A DNA stretch of 64,000 nucleotides from Rhizobium sp. CF080 (GTDB lineage Bacteria > Pseudomonadota > Alphaproteobacteria > Rhizobiales > Rhizobiaceae): assembly GCF_000282095.2 (NCBI RefSeq), contig NZ_AKKC02000015.1:1-64000 (forward strand), given 5' to 3'. Numbering within the stretch: the stretch's first letter is position 1; each line of letters begins with the position of its first letter. Positions 27,192 to 36,818 of the stretch are shown here, piece by piece. The position numbers were made by a program, and so were the translations under genes. The notes under the pieces are model-generated. The model was not told where the DNA came from. It made no database searches and saw nothing but the letters and a program-made list of their open reading frames with translations.

Positions 27192-28694
27192 ATGGAACAG
27201 CTTACCCATTTCATCGGTGGTTTCGCCGTCGCTCTCGAGCCGATCAATCTCTGGTACGCCTTTCTCGGCTGCGTGATGGGAACGATCGTCGGCGTGCTGC
27301 CAGGGCTTGGACCGGCAGCCGGCATGGCCCTGCTCATCCCGGCGACGTTCGGCATGGAACCGGCTTCGGCGATCATCATGTTGGCCGGCCTTTATTATGG
27401 CGCCCAGTATGGCGGCTCGACCACGTCGATCCTGATCAACACACCCGGCGAGGCCTCGTCGGTGATGACGACGCTCGACGGTTTCCAGATGGCAAAGGCC
27501 GGACGAGCCGGCGCCGCACTTGCGGTCGCCGCCATCGGCTCGTTCATCGCCGGGACGATCAGCGTCATACTGCTCAGCCTGCTCGCGGTACCGCTGTCGC
27601 GGTTTGCCCTGACGATCGGGCCGGCCGAATATTTCGCGCTTCTGCTTTTTTCGATGGCCTCGGTGACGTCGCTGACCGGATCGTCGCTACCGAAGGCGGC
27701 CTTCGCGGTTGCGATCGGCCTAATCATCGCGACTGTCGGCATCGACCTTCAGAGCGGCACGTCACGCTTCACCGGCAGCGTTCCGGAACTGCAGGACGGC
27801 GTCGGTTTTATCGTCGCGGCCGTTGGGCTGTTCGCTGTCTCGGAGGTCTTCGTCACGCTGGAGCAGATGTTCGCCGGCAAGACCGAGCTCATCGGCCTGA
27901 AAGGTTCGCTATGGCTTACCAGGGACGAGTGGCGGCGGGCGCGCATGCCAATCCTGCGCGGCAGCTTCATCGGTTTCTTCAAGGGAATCCTGCCGGGCGG
28001 CGGCGCGACGATTGCCACGATCCTGTCCTACAGTCTCGAAAAAGGTCTTTCCAAGGAGCCGGAGAAATTCGGCACCGGCATGATCGAGGGCGTGGCCGGC
28101 CCAGAAGCCGCCAACAACGCCGCCGCCACCGGCGCGTTCGTGCCATTGCTCGCGCTCGGCCTGCCGGGCTCCGCATCGACCGCCATTCTGCTTGGCGCCT
28201 TCATGATCTATGGCGTCCAGCCTGGACCGGGCCTGCTGGCGAAAAACCCCGAGCTCGTCTGGGGCCTTATCGACAGCATGTATATCGGCAATGTCATGCT
28301 GTTCATCCTGAACCTGCCGCTGATCATGCTGTTTGTCCGGATCCTCTATGTGCCGATCGGCATCATGATGCCGCTGATCCTCGTCGTCGCGGGCATCGGC
28401 GTGTACTCGCTGAATGAAAGCGTATTGGAACTGTTCCTGGCGCTCGGTTTCGGCGTTCTCGGCTACCTGATGCGCAAGCTCTCGATCCCGATCCCGCCGC
28501 TCGTTCTGTCGATCGTGCTCGGTGGCCTGCTTGAGAAATCATTCCGTCAATCACTCACCATCTCCGGCGGCGACCTGGGCATCCTGGTCGGAAGCCCGAT
28601 CGCCGTCATCCTTCTCCTGCTCAGCGTCTTCGTGTTCTGCATTCCGTTCATTCCGAAGCGCCGGCGCAACACTACGGAAGTCGTCGCGAAATGA
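27192..28694 (+). CDS. TTT large membrane subunit (TctA)
   Basis: Inner-membrane transporter of 500 aa with about twelve hydrophobic segments. It contains the paired TctA glycine-rich turns: VLPGLGPAAGMALLIP near residues 35-50 and ILPGGGATIATILSY in the second half. GLYYGAQYGGSTTSIL follows the first turn, as is usual. ATG 27192 is chosen because earlier frames overlap TctB. The stop overlaps the start of the ThDP gene at 28691 by four bases (ATGA), so translation is likely coupled and the enzyme acts on what this system imports. Confidence 0.92.
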   Translation: MEQLTHFIGGFAVALEPINLWYAFLGCVMGTIVGVLPGLGPAAGMALLIPATFGMEPASAIIMLAGLYYGAQYGGSTTSILINTPGEASSVMTTLDGFQMAKAGRAGAALAVAAIGSFIAGTISVILLSLLAVPLSRFALTIGPAEYFALLLFSMASVTSLTGSSLPKAAFAVAIGLIIATVGIDLQSGTSRFTGSVPELQDGVGFIVAAVGLFAVSEVFVTLEQMFAGKTELIGLKGSLWLTRDEWRRARMPILRGSFIGFFKGILPGGGATIATILSYSLEKGLSKEPEKFGTGMIEGVAGPEAANNAAATGAFVPLLALGLPGSASTAILLGAFMIYGVQPGPGLLAKNPELVWGLIDSMYIGNVMLFILNLPLIMLFVRILYVPIGIMMPLILVVAGIGVYSLNESVLELFLALGFGVLGYLMRKLSIPIPPLVLSIVLGGLLEKSFRQSLTISGGDLGILVGSPIAVILLLLSVFVFCIPFIPKRRRNTTEVVAK

Positions 28695-30361
28695 ATGCAA
28701 ATCCGGCAAACACCGCCAACCCCATCGCCTACCAGGCACTTGCCGCCGCATTCCGCGACGAAGGTACCGACGTCCTTTTCGCCTTGCTCGGTGATGGCAA
28801 CATGCATTGGGCCGCGAGCCTGACCGATCTCGGCACGCGCGGCGTCTATGCCAGGCATGAGCATGCCGCCTGCGCGATGGCGACGATGTATGCCCGCGCC
28901 ACGGGCAAGGTCGGCGTCGCATCCGTCACCTGCGGACCGGGGCTCACCCAGATCATGACCGCACTGACCACCGCCGCGCAGGCCCGCATCCCGCTCGTCG
29001 TCTTCGCCGGCGAAAGCCCGCTGCACTCGGCCTTCTACAACCAGCATGTCGATCAGCGTCCGCTCGTTGTCGGCACCGGTGCCCACTACATCTCCGGCCA
29101 CAGCCTGCAACGGATGACGGACTATGTCCGCGAGGCATTCGTGATTGCGCGGATGGAGCGCCGCCCGGTGGTGCTTGCCGTGCCGCTCGATATCCAAAAG
29201 CAGGCTCTGTCGAAGCCCTACAGCTACGAGCCGTCGTCCGCATTCATACCCCAACTCGGCGCCATGTTGCCCAATCCGGCGGATGTCGACCGCGCCGTCG
29301 AGGCCATCCACCAGTCCCGGAAGATCGTCGTCGTCGCCGGCCTCGGAGTGCTCAGCGCCGGAGCCGAGGCCGGCTGCGAGCAACTTGCCGATGCCTGCGG
29401 GGGAATGTTGGCCACCACGCTGCCAGTGCGCGGCATGTTCGACCACCATCCTTTCGGTATTGGCATTTCGGGCGGTTACGCCCGCGCCACGGGACACCGG
29501 CTGATGAAGGAAGCCGACCTGCTGATCGCGGTTGGAGCAAGCCTTTCGCACTTCACCTCGGATGGCGGCAAACTCTATGGGAATGCCAGGTCGATCCAGA
29601 TCGACACCCAGCCGCTCGGCCTCAAGCATGGTCGAAAGGCGGCCGATCTCTACGTGCGTGCCGATGCCCGTGAAGGGATAACGGCGATCCTGAACAAACT
29701 CGGGCCGGGCCGGTCGCAATCCGGCTGGCGCAGCGATGCCCTTGCCAGGGAGATCGCCGAAGCTCCGGCGGATGCCACCGTCTTTTCTCCACAGCCGGGT
29801 TTTGTGGATCCGCGCGATGCGGTCGCTGCAATCGACAGGGTCGTGCCCAAAGACTGGGAGATCATCAACAGTTCAGGGCATTGCGCCTACTTCACCGCGC
29901 AGCTGCGCGGCCGCAAGCCGGAAAACTTCAATGTCATCCGCGACTTCGGTGCAATCGGCAACGGCCTTTCCTATGCAATCGGTGCTGCCGCAGCCAAGCC
30001 TGACAAGACCATCGTCCTGCTCGACGGCGACGGCAGCCTGCTGATGCACGCACAGGAGCTGGAGACGGTGCGCCGTCACGGTCTCAAGCTGCTGATCTGC
30101 GTGCTCAACGACGGCGCCTACGGATCGGAAATCCACAAGATGCATGCGGATGGCATCAGCCCCGAGGGAGCGGTCCACGGGCGTGGCGATCTTGCGGCCG
30201 TCGCCCGCGGTTTTGGCCTGCGCGGCAAACTGATCAACCGCATCGACCAGTTCGACATGCTGTTCGAAGAGTTCCGCGAAGCCGGGGAGGGCACCGAACT
30301 CTGGGATATCCATATCGCGGACAACGTCACCACGCCGGTCATGCGCGCGCATACACACTAA
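28691..30361 (+). CDS. Thiamine-diphosphate-dependent enzyme (third type)
   Basis: Protein of 556 aa. The catalytic Glu is in YARHEHAACAMATMYARATG (~57). The middle domain has VVAGLGVLSAGA. The diphosphate motif is LLDGDGSLLMHAQELETVRR (~445), then CVLNDGAYGSE. It starts inside the end of tctA (ATGA overlap). It differs from the ThDP enzymes at 9208 and 13623, so the three probably treat different 2-oxo acids. Decarboxylation of a 2-oxo acid from the TTT substrate is the simplest guess; ligase or lyase roles are also known in this superfamily. Confidence 0.83.
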   Translation: MNANPANTANPIAYQALAAAFRDEGTDVLFALLGDGNMHWAASLTDLGTRGVYARHEHAACAMATMYARATGKVGVASVTCGPGLTQIMTALTTAAQARIPLVVFAGESPLHSAFYNQHVDQRPLVVGTGAHYISGHSLQRMTDYVREAFVIARMERRPVVLAVPLDIQKQALSKPYSYEPSSAFIPQLGAMLPNPADVDRAVEAIHQSRKIVVVAGLGVLSAGAEAGCEQLADACGGMLATTLPVRGMFDHHPFGIGISGGYARATGHRLMKEADLLIAVGASLSHFTSDGGKLYGNARSIQIDTQPLGLKHGRKAADLYVRADAREGITAILNKLGPGRSQSGWRSDALAREIAEAPADATVFSPQPGFVDPRDAVAAIDRVVPKDWEIINSSGHCAYFTAQLRGRKPENFNVIRDFGAIGNGLSYAIGAAAAKPDKTIVLLDGDGSLLMHAQELETVRRHGLKLLICVLNDGAYGSEIHKMHADGISPEGAVHGRGDLAAVARGFGLRGKLINRIDQFDMLFEEFREAGEGTELWDIHIADNVTTPVMRAHTH

Positions 30362-30441
30362 GACGGTCGGGCGGAAACGCCTTGTCGAACCACCCGAACA
30401 AGAAGGCGCCCACGGCGCTTCAATGAAGGACTTGAGACTCA

Positions 30442-31866
30442 ATGAACGAACATATTCCAAACAAGGACGTCGCGTCGATTTCGGCGCTTGCTGCCTGGAC
30501 GCTGCACACCGATGAAGCCTACACGACGGATCTGGCTCTGCGCCAGGCCGAGCTCATTACGCTTGACTCCATCGGCTGCGCCTTCGCAAGCCATGATGCC
30601 GGCTCCCCGCGTCGCGTTGCCGAACTTGTCCAGGAGCTCGGCGGCAATCCGCAATGCGCTGCCATCGGCCATCCGTTCCGGACCTCGGTTCTCAACGCGA
30701 CGCTTCTGAATTGCGCGCTCGTCCGGTCGCTCGACTTCAACGATGTGCAGTTCATCATGAAGGAAGGCAAATTGCATGTCGGCGGTCATTGCAGCGACAG
30801 CCTTGCCGCGGCACTGGCCGTCGGTGAAATGCTGGGATCGACGGGCCGCGACGTGCTGACCGCGATCACCATGGGATATGAACTGTTCCGCCGCCTGCGC
30901 AATCTCATGCCCTATTCCTCGGTCTGGGACGGCACCAGCGCTTCGGGCCTCGTGACCGCGGCAATGGCCGGCCGGCTGTTGAAGCTCGATCAGGCCAAGC
31001 AGACGAACGCGCTGGCGCTCGCCGCCGCGCGCTGCGTGACGCCTTCGATCGTGCGTTACGGCGAGCTTTCGGGCGCCAAGAACATGGTCGGCGCCATGAC
31101 CGCCCAGCAGGGCGTGCAGGCAGCGCTGCTCGCGGCCAAGGGCATGACCGGACCGAAGCAGATTCTCGACCACAAGTGGGGGCTGGTTTCGGTCTTCGAA
31201 CCATCGCTCGGCATACAGGACCTCTGGGCTCCGATCGAGGATTCCCTCTACATCCTGAATTCGCATGTGAAGACCTTCGCCTGCATCGGCACGGCGCAGT
31301 CCGAGGTCGTCGCGGCGCTCGAAGCCCATGACAAGGTCAAGAACCGGATCGGCGAGATCGAGGCAATCGAAGTCACGATGGCGGACCTGCCGATCATCCG
31401 CAAGCAGCAGGCAGAAGTGCCGCGGCTGACGCCTTCGACGCGCGAGACGGCGGACCACAGCTTCACCTTTTTGCCTGCCGTCTGCCTGATCGACGGGACG
31501 CTGACCAAGAAGCAGTTCGACAACGAACGCTGGAACGAGCCCGTCACCAAGGCACTGACCGCGAAGGTCAAGCTGCAGGTCTCCAATGAGCTTGCGGCCA
31601 AGGCGCCGACCGCGATGCCCTGCAATCTCAAGATCCGCATGGCCGGCGGCGAGACGATCGAGACCGAATGCCTCTATCCGCCGGGCCATTCGTTCCCCGA
31701 TCGTGGTCTCAACCAGGCGCCAGTCGTCGAGAAATTCCTCGATATTACCAGCGATTTCATGGATCGCGCCGCTCAGGACCGCCTGATCGACGGTCTGCTG
31801 GATATCCGCAATCAGACGTCGATAGCGCCCATCATGGGAATGCTGTCATCCTCTGCAAAACATTGA
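30442..31866 (+). CDS. MmgE/PrpD family protein
   Basis: Cytoplasmic protein of 474 aa in the family of 2-methylcitrate dehydratase PrpD and cis-aconitate decarboxylase. It has the all-helical first part with LDSIGCAFASHD (~40) and LDFNDVQFIMKEGKLHVGGH (~100), then the smaller second domain after ~270 (HVKTFACIGTAQSEV). It follows the ThDP enzyme by 80 bases and precedes another TTT receptor. Members act as dehydratases, decarboxylases or isomerases of tricarboxylic acids, which suits a TTT cluster. It is only distantly similar to the second member at 41550. Confidence 0.82.
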   Translation: MNEHIPNKDVASISALAAWTLHTDEAYTTDLALRQAELITLDSIGCAFASHDAGSPRRVAELVQELGGNPQCAAIGHPFRTSVLNATLLNCALVRSLDFNDVQFIMKEGKLHVGGHCSDSLAAALAVGEMLGSTGRDVLTAITMGYELFRRLRNLMPYSSVWDGTSASGLVTAAMAGRLLKLDQAKQTNALALAAARCVTPSIVRYGELSGAKNMVGAMTAQQGVQAALLAAKGMTGPKQILDHKWGLVSVFEPSLGIQDLWAPIEDSLYILNSHVKTFACIGTAQSEVVAALEAHDKVKNRIGEIEAIEVTMADLPIIRKQQAEVPRLTPSTRETADHSFTFLPAVCLIDGTLTKKQFDNERWNEPVTKALTAKVKLQVSNELAAKAPTAMPCNLKIRMAGGETIETECLYPPGHSFPDRGLNQAPVVEKFLDITSDFMDRAAQDRLIDGLLDIRNQTSIAPIMGMLSSSAKH

Positions 31867-31914
31867 GCGGCAGGACGCCGTTCGATCCTAGTCGTGTAAC
31901 TATGGGAGGTACAC

Positions 31915-32949
31915 ATGACGACCAGACGTAATCTGACCAAGGCCGCCGTGGCGGTGGTCCTGACAATGATGACCGCACAGGTCACGCATGCGCAGACGCC
32001 CGCTGAATTCTACAAGGGCAAGAACGTAACGCTGATCGTCAGCGCCGCACCGGGAGGCGGGGCCGACCTCTATGCCAGAGCGTTCATCAAGTATTTCTCG
32101 AAATACCTGCCGGGCAAACCGAATGTCGTGATCAGCAATCTGCCGGGCGCCGGCGGCCTGACTGCCGCGGCGCAGCTCCAGAACTCCGAGGCACGTGACG
32201 GGACGGTCGTCGCGATGCTTCAGCGCAACAACCTCTACCTGCCGCTGGTCTCCGACGACAATATCGGCTTCGACCCGCGCAAGGTGAGTTGGCTCGGCAG
32301 CCTGAACAAGGAGACCTATGCGCTGGCCACCTGGCAGAACGCTCCGGTGAAGAAGATCGACGATCTCTTCGCCAAAGCCCTGACGATTGGCGCGACCTCG
32401 TTCAACAACGAGAACCGCACGTTCCCCGCCATCATCAACCAGTTTCTCGGCGGCAAGATGGATATCGTCGCCGGTTACAAGGGCAATGACGAAATCGCGC
32501 TTGCCATGGAGCGCGGCGAGGTGCAGGGCCGCTTCCTGACTGTCACGAGCCTTCTCAGCGGCAACGACGCGAGCTGGCTGAAAGACGGCAAGATCAACGT
32601 CATTGCCCAGATGGGTGTCGAACGCAATCCGGCCATCCCGAACGTTCCGCTGATCCTCGACTATGTCAAGGACCAGAAGGCCAAGGAGCTGTTCGAGTTC
32701 ATGTTCCTGCCGCTGCAGACGGGCCGCCCGTTCGCGGCACCGCCGGAAGTGCCGGCTGATCGCCTCGAAGCGCTGCGGAAGGCTTTCGTGGACGCCGCCA
32801 GCGATCCCGAGTTCAAGGCTGAACTCACCAAGCAGAACGCCACCGTCGAACTTGTGGACGGCAAGCAGGCGGAAGCGATCGTCAAGACGCTCTATGCGAC
32901 GCCGGCAGAGACCATCAAGTCGGTCAAGGCGCTGCTCAAGCCTCAATGA
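31915..32949 (+). CDS. TTT (TctC/Bug-type) periplasmic solute receptor
   Basis: Receptor of 344 aa. The Sec signal runs to THAQTPAEFY. The mature part starts FYKGKNVTLIVSAAPGGGAD and has ISNLPGAGGLTAAAQLQ, MLQRNNLYLPLV and GFDPRKVSWLGSL. These segments match the receptor at 1924 closely, so the two bind similar ligands. ATG 31915 follows GGGAGGTACAC. The TctA-TctB fusion at 33026 follows directly. This pair is the counterpart of the pair 1924/3983. Confidence 0.9.
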   Translation: MTTRRNLTKAAVAVVLTMMTAQVTHAQTPAEFYKGKNVTLIVSAAPGGGADLYARAFIKYFSKYLPGKPNVVISNLPGAGGLTAAAQLQNSEARDGTVVAMLQRNNLYLPLVSDDNIGFDPRKVSWLGSLNKETYALATWQNAPVKKIDDLFAKALTIGATSFNNENRTFPAIINQFLGGKMDIVAGYKGNDEIALAMERGEVQGRFLTVTSLLSGNDASWLKDGKINVIAQMGVERNPAIPNVPLILDYVKDQKAKELFEFMFLPLQTGRPFAAPPEVPADRLEALRKAFVDAASDPEFKAELTKQNATVELVDGKQAEAIVKTLYATPAETIKSVKALLKPQ

Positions 32950-33025
32950 TGCATCCGTGGGGCGCGGCGACCGTCGCGCCCCACCCACGCTGCACTGACA
33001 CGTTTCCTGATTTGAAGGACGCCTC

Positions 33026-35095
33026 ATGGACGCCTCTACAGCCATGGGCATGCTCACCGCCGCCGGCGATGCGCTGCTTATCATACTGGACCCGATGCGG
33101 TTCGCCATTCTGTGCCTTGCCGCATTGCTGGGCGTTATTCTCGGCATCATTCCCGGGATCGGAGGCCTCGCGGGAACGGCCCTGCTGCTGCCGTTCACCT
33201 TTGCCATGGATCCCTACACCGCCTTTGCATTCCTTCTCGGCCTCAGCGCGACGACATCCACCGGCGACCCGATTCCGGCAATCCTGTTCGGTGTGCCGGG
33301 CGGAGCAAGCTCGGCCGCGACAGTCCTCGACGGCCTTCCGATGGCGCGCCGCGGCGAAGCGGGACGCGCGCTCAGCGCCGCATACATGTCGTCGCTGATG
33401 GGTGGCCTGTTCGGTGCGGCACTCCTCGGCCTCGCCGTGCCGATCCTGCGGCCGGTGATGCTGTTCATCGGTACGCCGGAAATGCTGGCGATCTCCATTC
33501 TCGGCCTTTCCATGGTCGCCGCGCTCTCGAGCAGTGCCCCGCTTCGCGGTCTCGCCGCTGCCTCGATCGGCATCATGATTTCGATGATCGGTTCCGAACC
33601 CCGCACCGGTGCCTTCCGCTGGACGTTCGGCAATCTCTATCTCTGGGAGGGCATTCCGCTCGTCCCGATCACGCTCGGCCTCTTTGCGCTTCCCGAACTC
33701 TGCGACATGGCAATCGCCCGCCAGAAGCTCAAGCCGGACCAGAAATTCGACGTCAACCTCGGCATCTGGCAGGGCGCAAAGGACTGTTTCCAGCATTGGT
33801 GGCTGATCATGCGCTGCAGCTGGATCGGGACGGCGCTGGGCGCGATCCCCGGCATCGGCGGCTCGGTCGTCGACTGGGTGGCCTATGCGCATGCGGCCCG
33901 CAGCGTCAAAGGCGGCCAGAAGACATTCGGCACGGGCGACGTCCGAGGCGTCATCGCCTCGGAAAGCGCCAACAATGCCAAGGAAGGCGGTTCGCTCATC
34001 ACGACGATCGCCTTCGGCATTCCGGGAACGGCGGGCATGGCGATCATTCTCGGCGCATTCCTGTCGCAGGGCCTCGTTCCCGGCCCCGACATGCTCAGCA
34101 AGAACCTCAGCGTGACCTATTCGATGGTGTGGAGCATCGCGCTTGCCAATATCGTCGGCGCCGGGCTCTGCTATGCCTTCAGCGGCCAGTTCGCAAAGAT
34201 CGCAACGCTGCGCTACACGCTCGTCCTGCCGATGGTTGCCAGCATCATCTTCATCGGCGCCTTCGAGGGTTCGCGCCAATGGGGCGATCTTATCGCGCTA
34301 CTGACATTCGGCACGATCGGCTGGACGATGAAGAGGCTTCGGTGGCCGCGCGCGCCGCTGATCCTCGGCGTGGTTCTCGGCGACACGATCGAACGGCAGC
34401 TCTTCATCTCGATCCGGCTCTACGGCGCGGATTGGCTCCTGCATCCGATCGTCGCCGTCATCCTCTGCATCGCACTCTACGGGATCCTTCGCCCGATGAT
34501 CCAGAGCATCCTGAAGAGCCGCCGGAAGGGTGGTTCGGGCCTGCGTTTTGCAAGACCGCAATTCGCTCTCACCGATCTGTTCTCGATTGTCCTGTTGCTG
34601 GTGCTGGGATACCTGCTGATACTCACCATCGGCTGGCCCTACACGACCTTGCTCGTGCCCAGGATCGTCACGCTCACCGCCATGGCGGCGGTCGGTCTTT
34701 CCCTCTTCAACTCCGTCTTCACCCGAGGGGCGCTTGCTGCCGAGCCTGAGGAAGGGGACGTGGAGGAAGAGAAGGCGCTCTACATGGATAGCGTCGGCGA
34801 CGACGCCCATTTGACGAACAGGCAGATCAGAGACCGCGCCGCCGCTTTCCTCGGGTGGATGCTGGCCTTCCTTCTGTCGATGGCGACGATCGGTATCGTC
34901 CCGACCATTCTGTGGTTCGTGATTGCCTATATGCGGATCGAGGGGCGCGAACGCTGGACACTCGTGCTACCGATGGCCTTCGGCCTTGCCGCTTTCGTCT
35001 ATGTCGTCTTCGACCAGCTGCTGATGATCCCATGGCCGCGGACATTTGCGGGCATGTTGTTCCCGGCCCTGCAGTTCATCCCTTCGTTGCGATAG
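33026..35095 (+). CDS. TTT permease, TctA-TctB fusion
   Basis: Inner-membrane protein of 689 aa. The TctA part (about 1-500) has IIPGIGGLAGTALLLPFTFA and a second AIPGIGGSVVDWVAY turn. The C-terminal part from ~520 has four further hydrophobic segments and ends PWPRTFAGMLFPAL, like the end of the protein at 3983. So the small subunit is fused here as well. It forms a complete TTT importer with the receptor at 31915. The intergenic gap is 76 bases. Confidence 0.88.
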   Translation: MDASTAMGMLTAAGDALLIILDPMRFAILCLAALLGVILGIIPGIGGLAGTALLLPFTFAMDPYTAFAFLLGLSATTSTGDPIPAILFGVPGGASSAATVLDGLPMARRGEAGRALSAAYMSSLMGGLFGAALLGLAVPILRPVMLFIGTPEMLAISILGLSMVAALSSSAPLRGLAAASIGIMISMIGSEPRTGAFRWTFGNLYLWEGIPLVPITLGLFALPELCDMAIARQKLKPDQKFDVNLGIWQGAKDCFQHWWLIMRCSWIGTALGAIPGIGGSVVDWVAYAHAARSVKGGQKTFGTGDVRGVIASESANNAKEGGSLITTIAFGIPGTAGMAIILGAFLSQGLVPGPDMLSKNLSVTYSMVWSIALANIVGAGLCYAFSGQFAKIATLRYTLVLPMVASIIFIGAFEGSRQWGDLIALLTFGTIGWTMKRLRWPRAPLILGVVLGDTIERQLFISIRLYGADWLLHPIVAVILCIALYGILRPMIQSILKSRRKGGSGLRFARPQFALTDLFSIVLLLVLGYLLILTIGWPYTTLLVPRIVTLTAMAAVGLSLFNSVFTRGALAAEPEEGDVEEEKALYMDSVGDDAHLTNRQIRDRAAAFLGWMLAFLLSMATIGIVPTILWFVIAYMRIEGRERWTLVLPMAFGLAAFVYVVFDQLLMIPWPRTFAGMLFPALQFIPSLR

Positions 35096-35192
35096 GCGAC
35101 ACTGCGGTCCGCGATGGCAACCCGTCTGAAATCGGGCAGCCTTTGCGGACCGCGCCGACGTGTTAAGCAGTTTTAGGAAAGGAGCGTCCGGG

Positions 35193-36440
35193 GTGGATGC
35201 TGTACCGAAAGACACTGCCGGGGTTGAACGGGGCCGTCTTTCGATCCTGCGGCAACGGGACGTCCTGTTTTATCTTATTGGCCGTTTTCTCTGGATATCT
35301 GCCACGCAGGTGATGACCGTCGCGGTCAGCTGGCTGGTCTACGATGTGACGCATAGCGCCATGGCGCTCGGTCTGGTGGGGCTCGCAGCCTTCGGGCCTA
35401 AACTCGCCTTGTCGCTGGTGTCCGGAATCGTCGCCGACCGTTTCGAGCGCCGCCTGGTGATCGGCTGCAGCTTCATCCTCATGGCGGTGGTCGCACTCGG
35501 CCTCCTCTCCGTGGCCGTTTCGGAGCCTGTCGCGATCGGCAGGGTCTATGGGCTGTTCATCCTCTTCGGCATCGCCCGCGGGTTCGCGACCCCCGCGTCC
35601 CAGGCGATGGTCGCCAATCTCGTGCCGCGCGACGTGTTCAGCCGCGTCGTCGGTATCTCGTCCTCCACCAGCCAGATCGCCACGATCATCGGCCCGGCTC
35701 TTGGCGGCCTGCTTTATGTGTTCGGCGCTTGGATCCCATTCGCGGTCGCAAGCACTGCGTATCTGCTGGCGGCGGCCTTGAATTTCCTGATCAGCAAGAA
35801 GCCGCAGACAGTCGCGAAGTCGCCCGTCAAGTTGAGCGATATATTTGCCGGCCTCGTCTTCATCTGGCATCGGCCGGCCGTGCTGGGCGCCATCTCGCTG
35901 GATCTTTTCACCGTTCTGCTCGGAGGTGCTACAGCGCTGCTGCCGATCATCGCCCACGAAATCCTGCATCTCGGACCAATGGGACTGGGCGTCCTGCGGT
36001 CAGCGCCCGCCGTCGGTGCCGTCATGGTGGGCCTCTTCCTTGCCTATTACCCGATCGAACGGAATGCCGGTGTAAAACTTTTCATCGCCACCACCATATT
36101 CGGGCTGGCGACCATCATGTTTGGCTTTTCGGCCAACGTCTATCTGTCGCTCGCCATGCTTTGGCTGATCGGTGCATCCGATGTGTGCAGCGTCGTCATT
36201 CGCCAGACATTGGTGCAGGCGGACACACCGGACGCGATGCGCGGACGGGTTGCAGCGGTCAACTCGGTGTTTGTCGGCGCATCGAACGAACTCGGCGAAT
36301 TCGAGTCCGGCGCGACCGCGGCGTTGTTCGGCCTGGTGCCGGCGATCGTCTGTGGCGGCGCGGGGACAATCATCGTATCGGCCCTCTGGGCATGGATGTT
36401 TCCAGCGCTGCGACGGCGCGATCACCTGGTTGAAACTTGA
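35193..36440 (+). CDS. MFS transporter (EntS-like group)
   Basis: Inner-membrane transporter of about 415 aa with roughly twelve hydrophobic segments. The loop between helices 2 and 3 has GIVADRFERRLVIGC, the MFS signature, and helix 5 contains GPALGGLLYVFGA. It belongs to the group with EntS-type exporters. GTG 35193 is preferred since AAAGGAGC lies 7 bases upstream; a GTG at 35160 is also in frame. It could export a pathway intermediate or a toxic analogue. It is the only MFS gene in the cluster and follows the TTT fusion on the same strand. Confidence 0.84.
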   Translation: MDAVPKDTAGVERGRLSILRQRDVLFYLIGRFLWISATQVMTVAVSWLVYDVTHSAMALGLVGLAAFGPKLALSLVSGIVADRFERRLVIGCSFILMAVVALGLLSVAVSEPVAIGRVYGLFILFGIARGFATPASQAMVANLVPRDVFSRVVGISSSTSQIATIIGPALGGLLYVFGAWIPFAVASTAYLLAAALNFLISKKPQTVAKSPVKLSDIFAGLVFIWHRPAVLGAISLDLFTVLLGGATALLPIIAHEILHLGPMGLGVLRSAPAVGAVMVGLFLAYYPIERNAGVKLFIATTIFGLATIMFGFSANVYLSLAMLWLIGASDVCSVVIRQTLVQADTPDAMRGRVAAVNSVFVGASNELGEFESGATAALFGLVPAIVCGGAGTIIVSALWAWMFPALRRRDHLVET

Positions 36441-36818
36441 TACTCTGACGCCATTTGACGGACGTCGTGCCTTGAAGTGTTGAATGCTCAAAATCCAGCA
36501 GGTTTCGAACCTCGCCGGATGGTGCGCTTTACCCAAAACAGAAGTACATAGCTTTCTCAAGCCGCGACTTCACCGCTGAATTCTTGGAGATAATCCGGTT
36601 TTTTGGCGCAGAAGTGCACGATTTTCGCTTTCAGAAAAACCATCCCTTTCGAATTTTCTTATGGACATTACCAGCCTTACAATTGGCCAATACCGATCCA
36701 GCCCTCTAGTTTTTCCGGAAAAGCAACGGGTATTCCTTGAGCCAGCGGCCGGCAAAACAGACATCGGCTGCTGATGCTGCTCGGCGGGAATATCCATCAA
36801 AAGCCTGGGAGGTTTTCG
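36441..36818. promoter_or_regulatory. Control region upstream of cassette C
   Basis: This 378-base gap is richer in A and T than its surroundings, and no gene is visible. A perfect palindrome ATTGGCCAAT lies at 36682-36691. The region ends with GGGAGGTTTTCG before ATG 36819. It likely holds the promoter of the six-gene cassette C. Confidence 0.4.
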
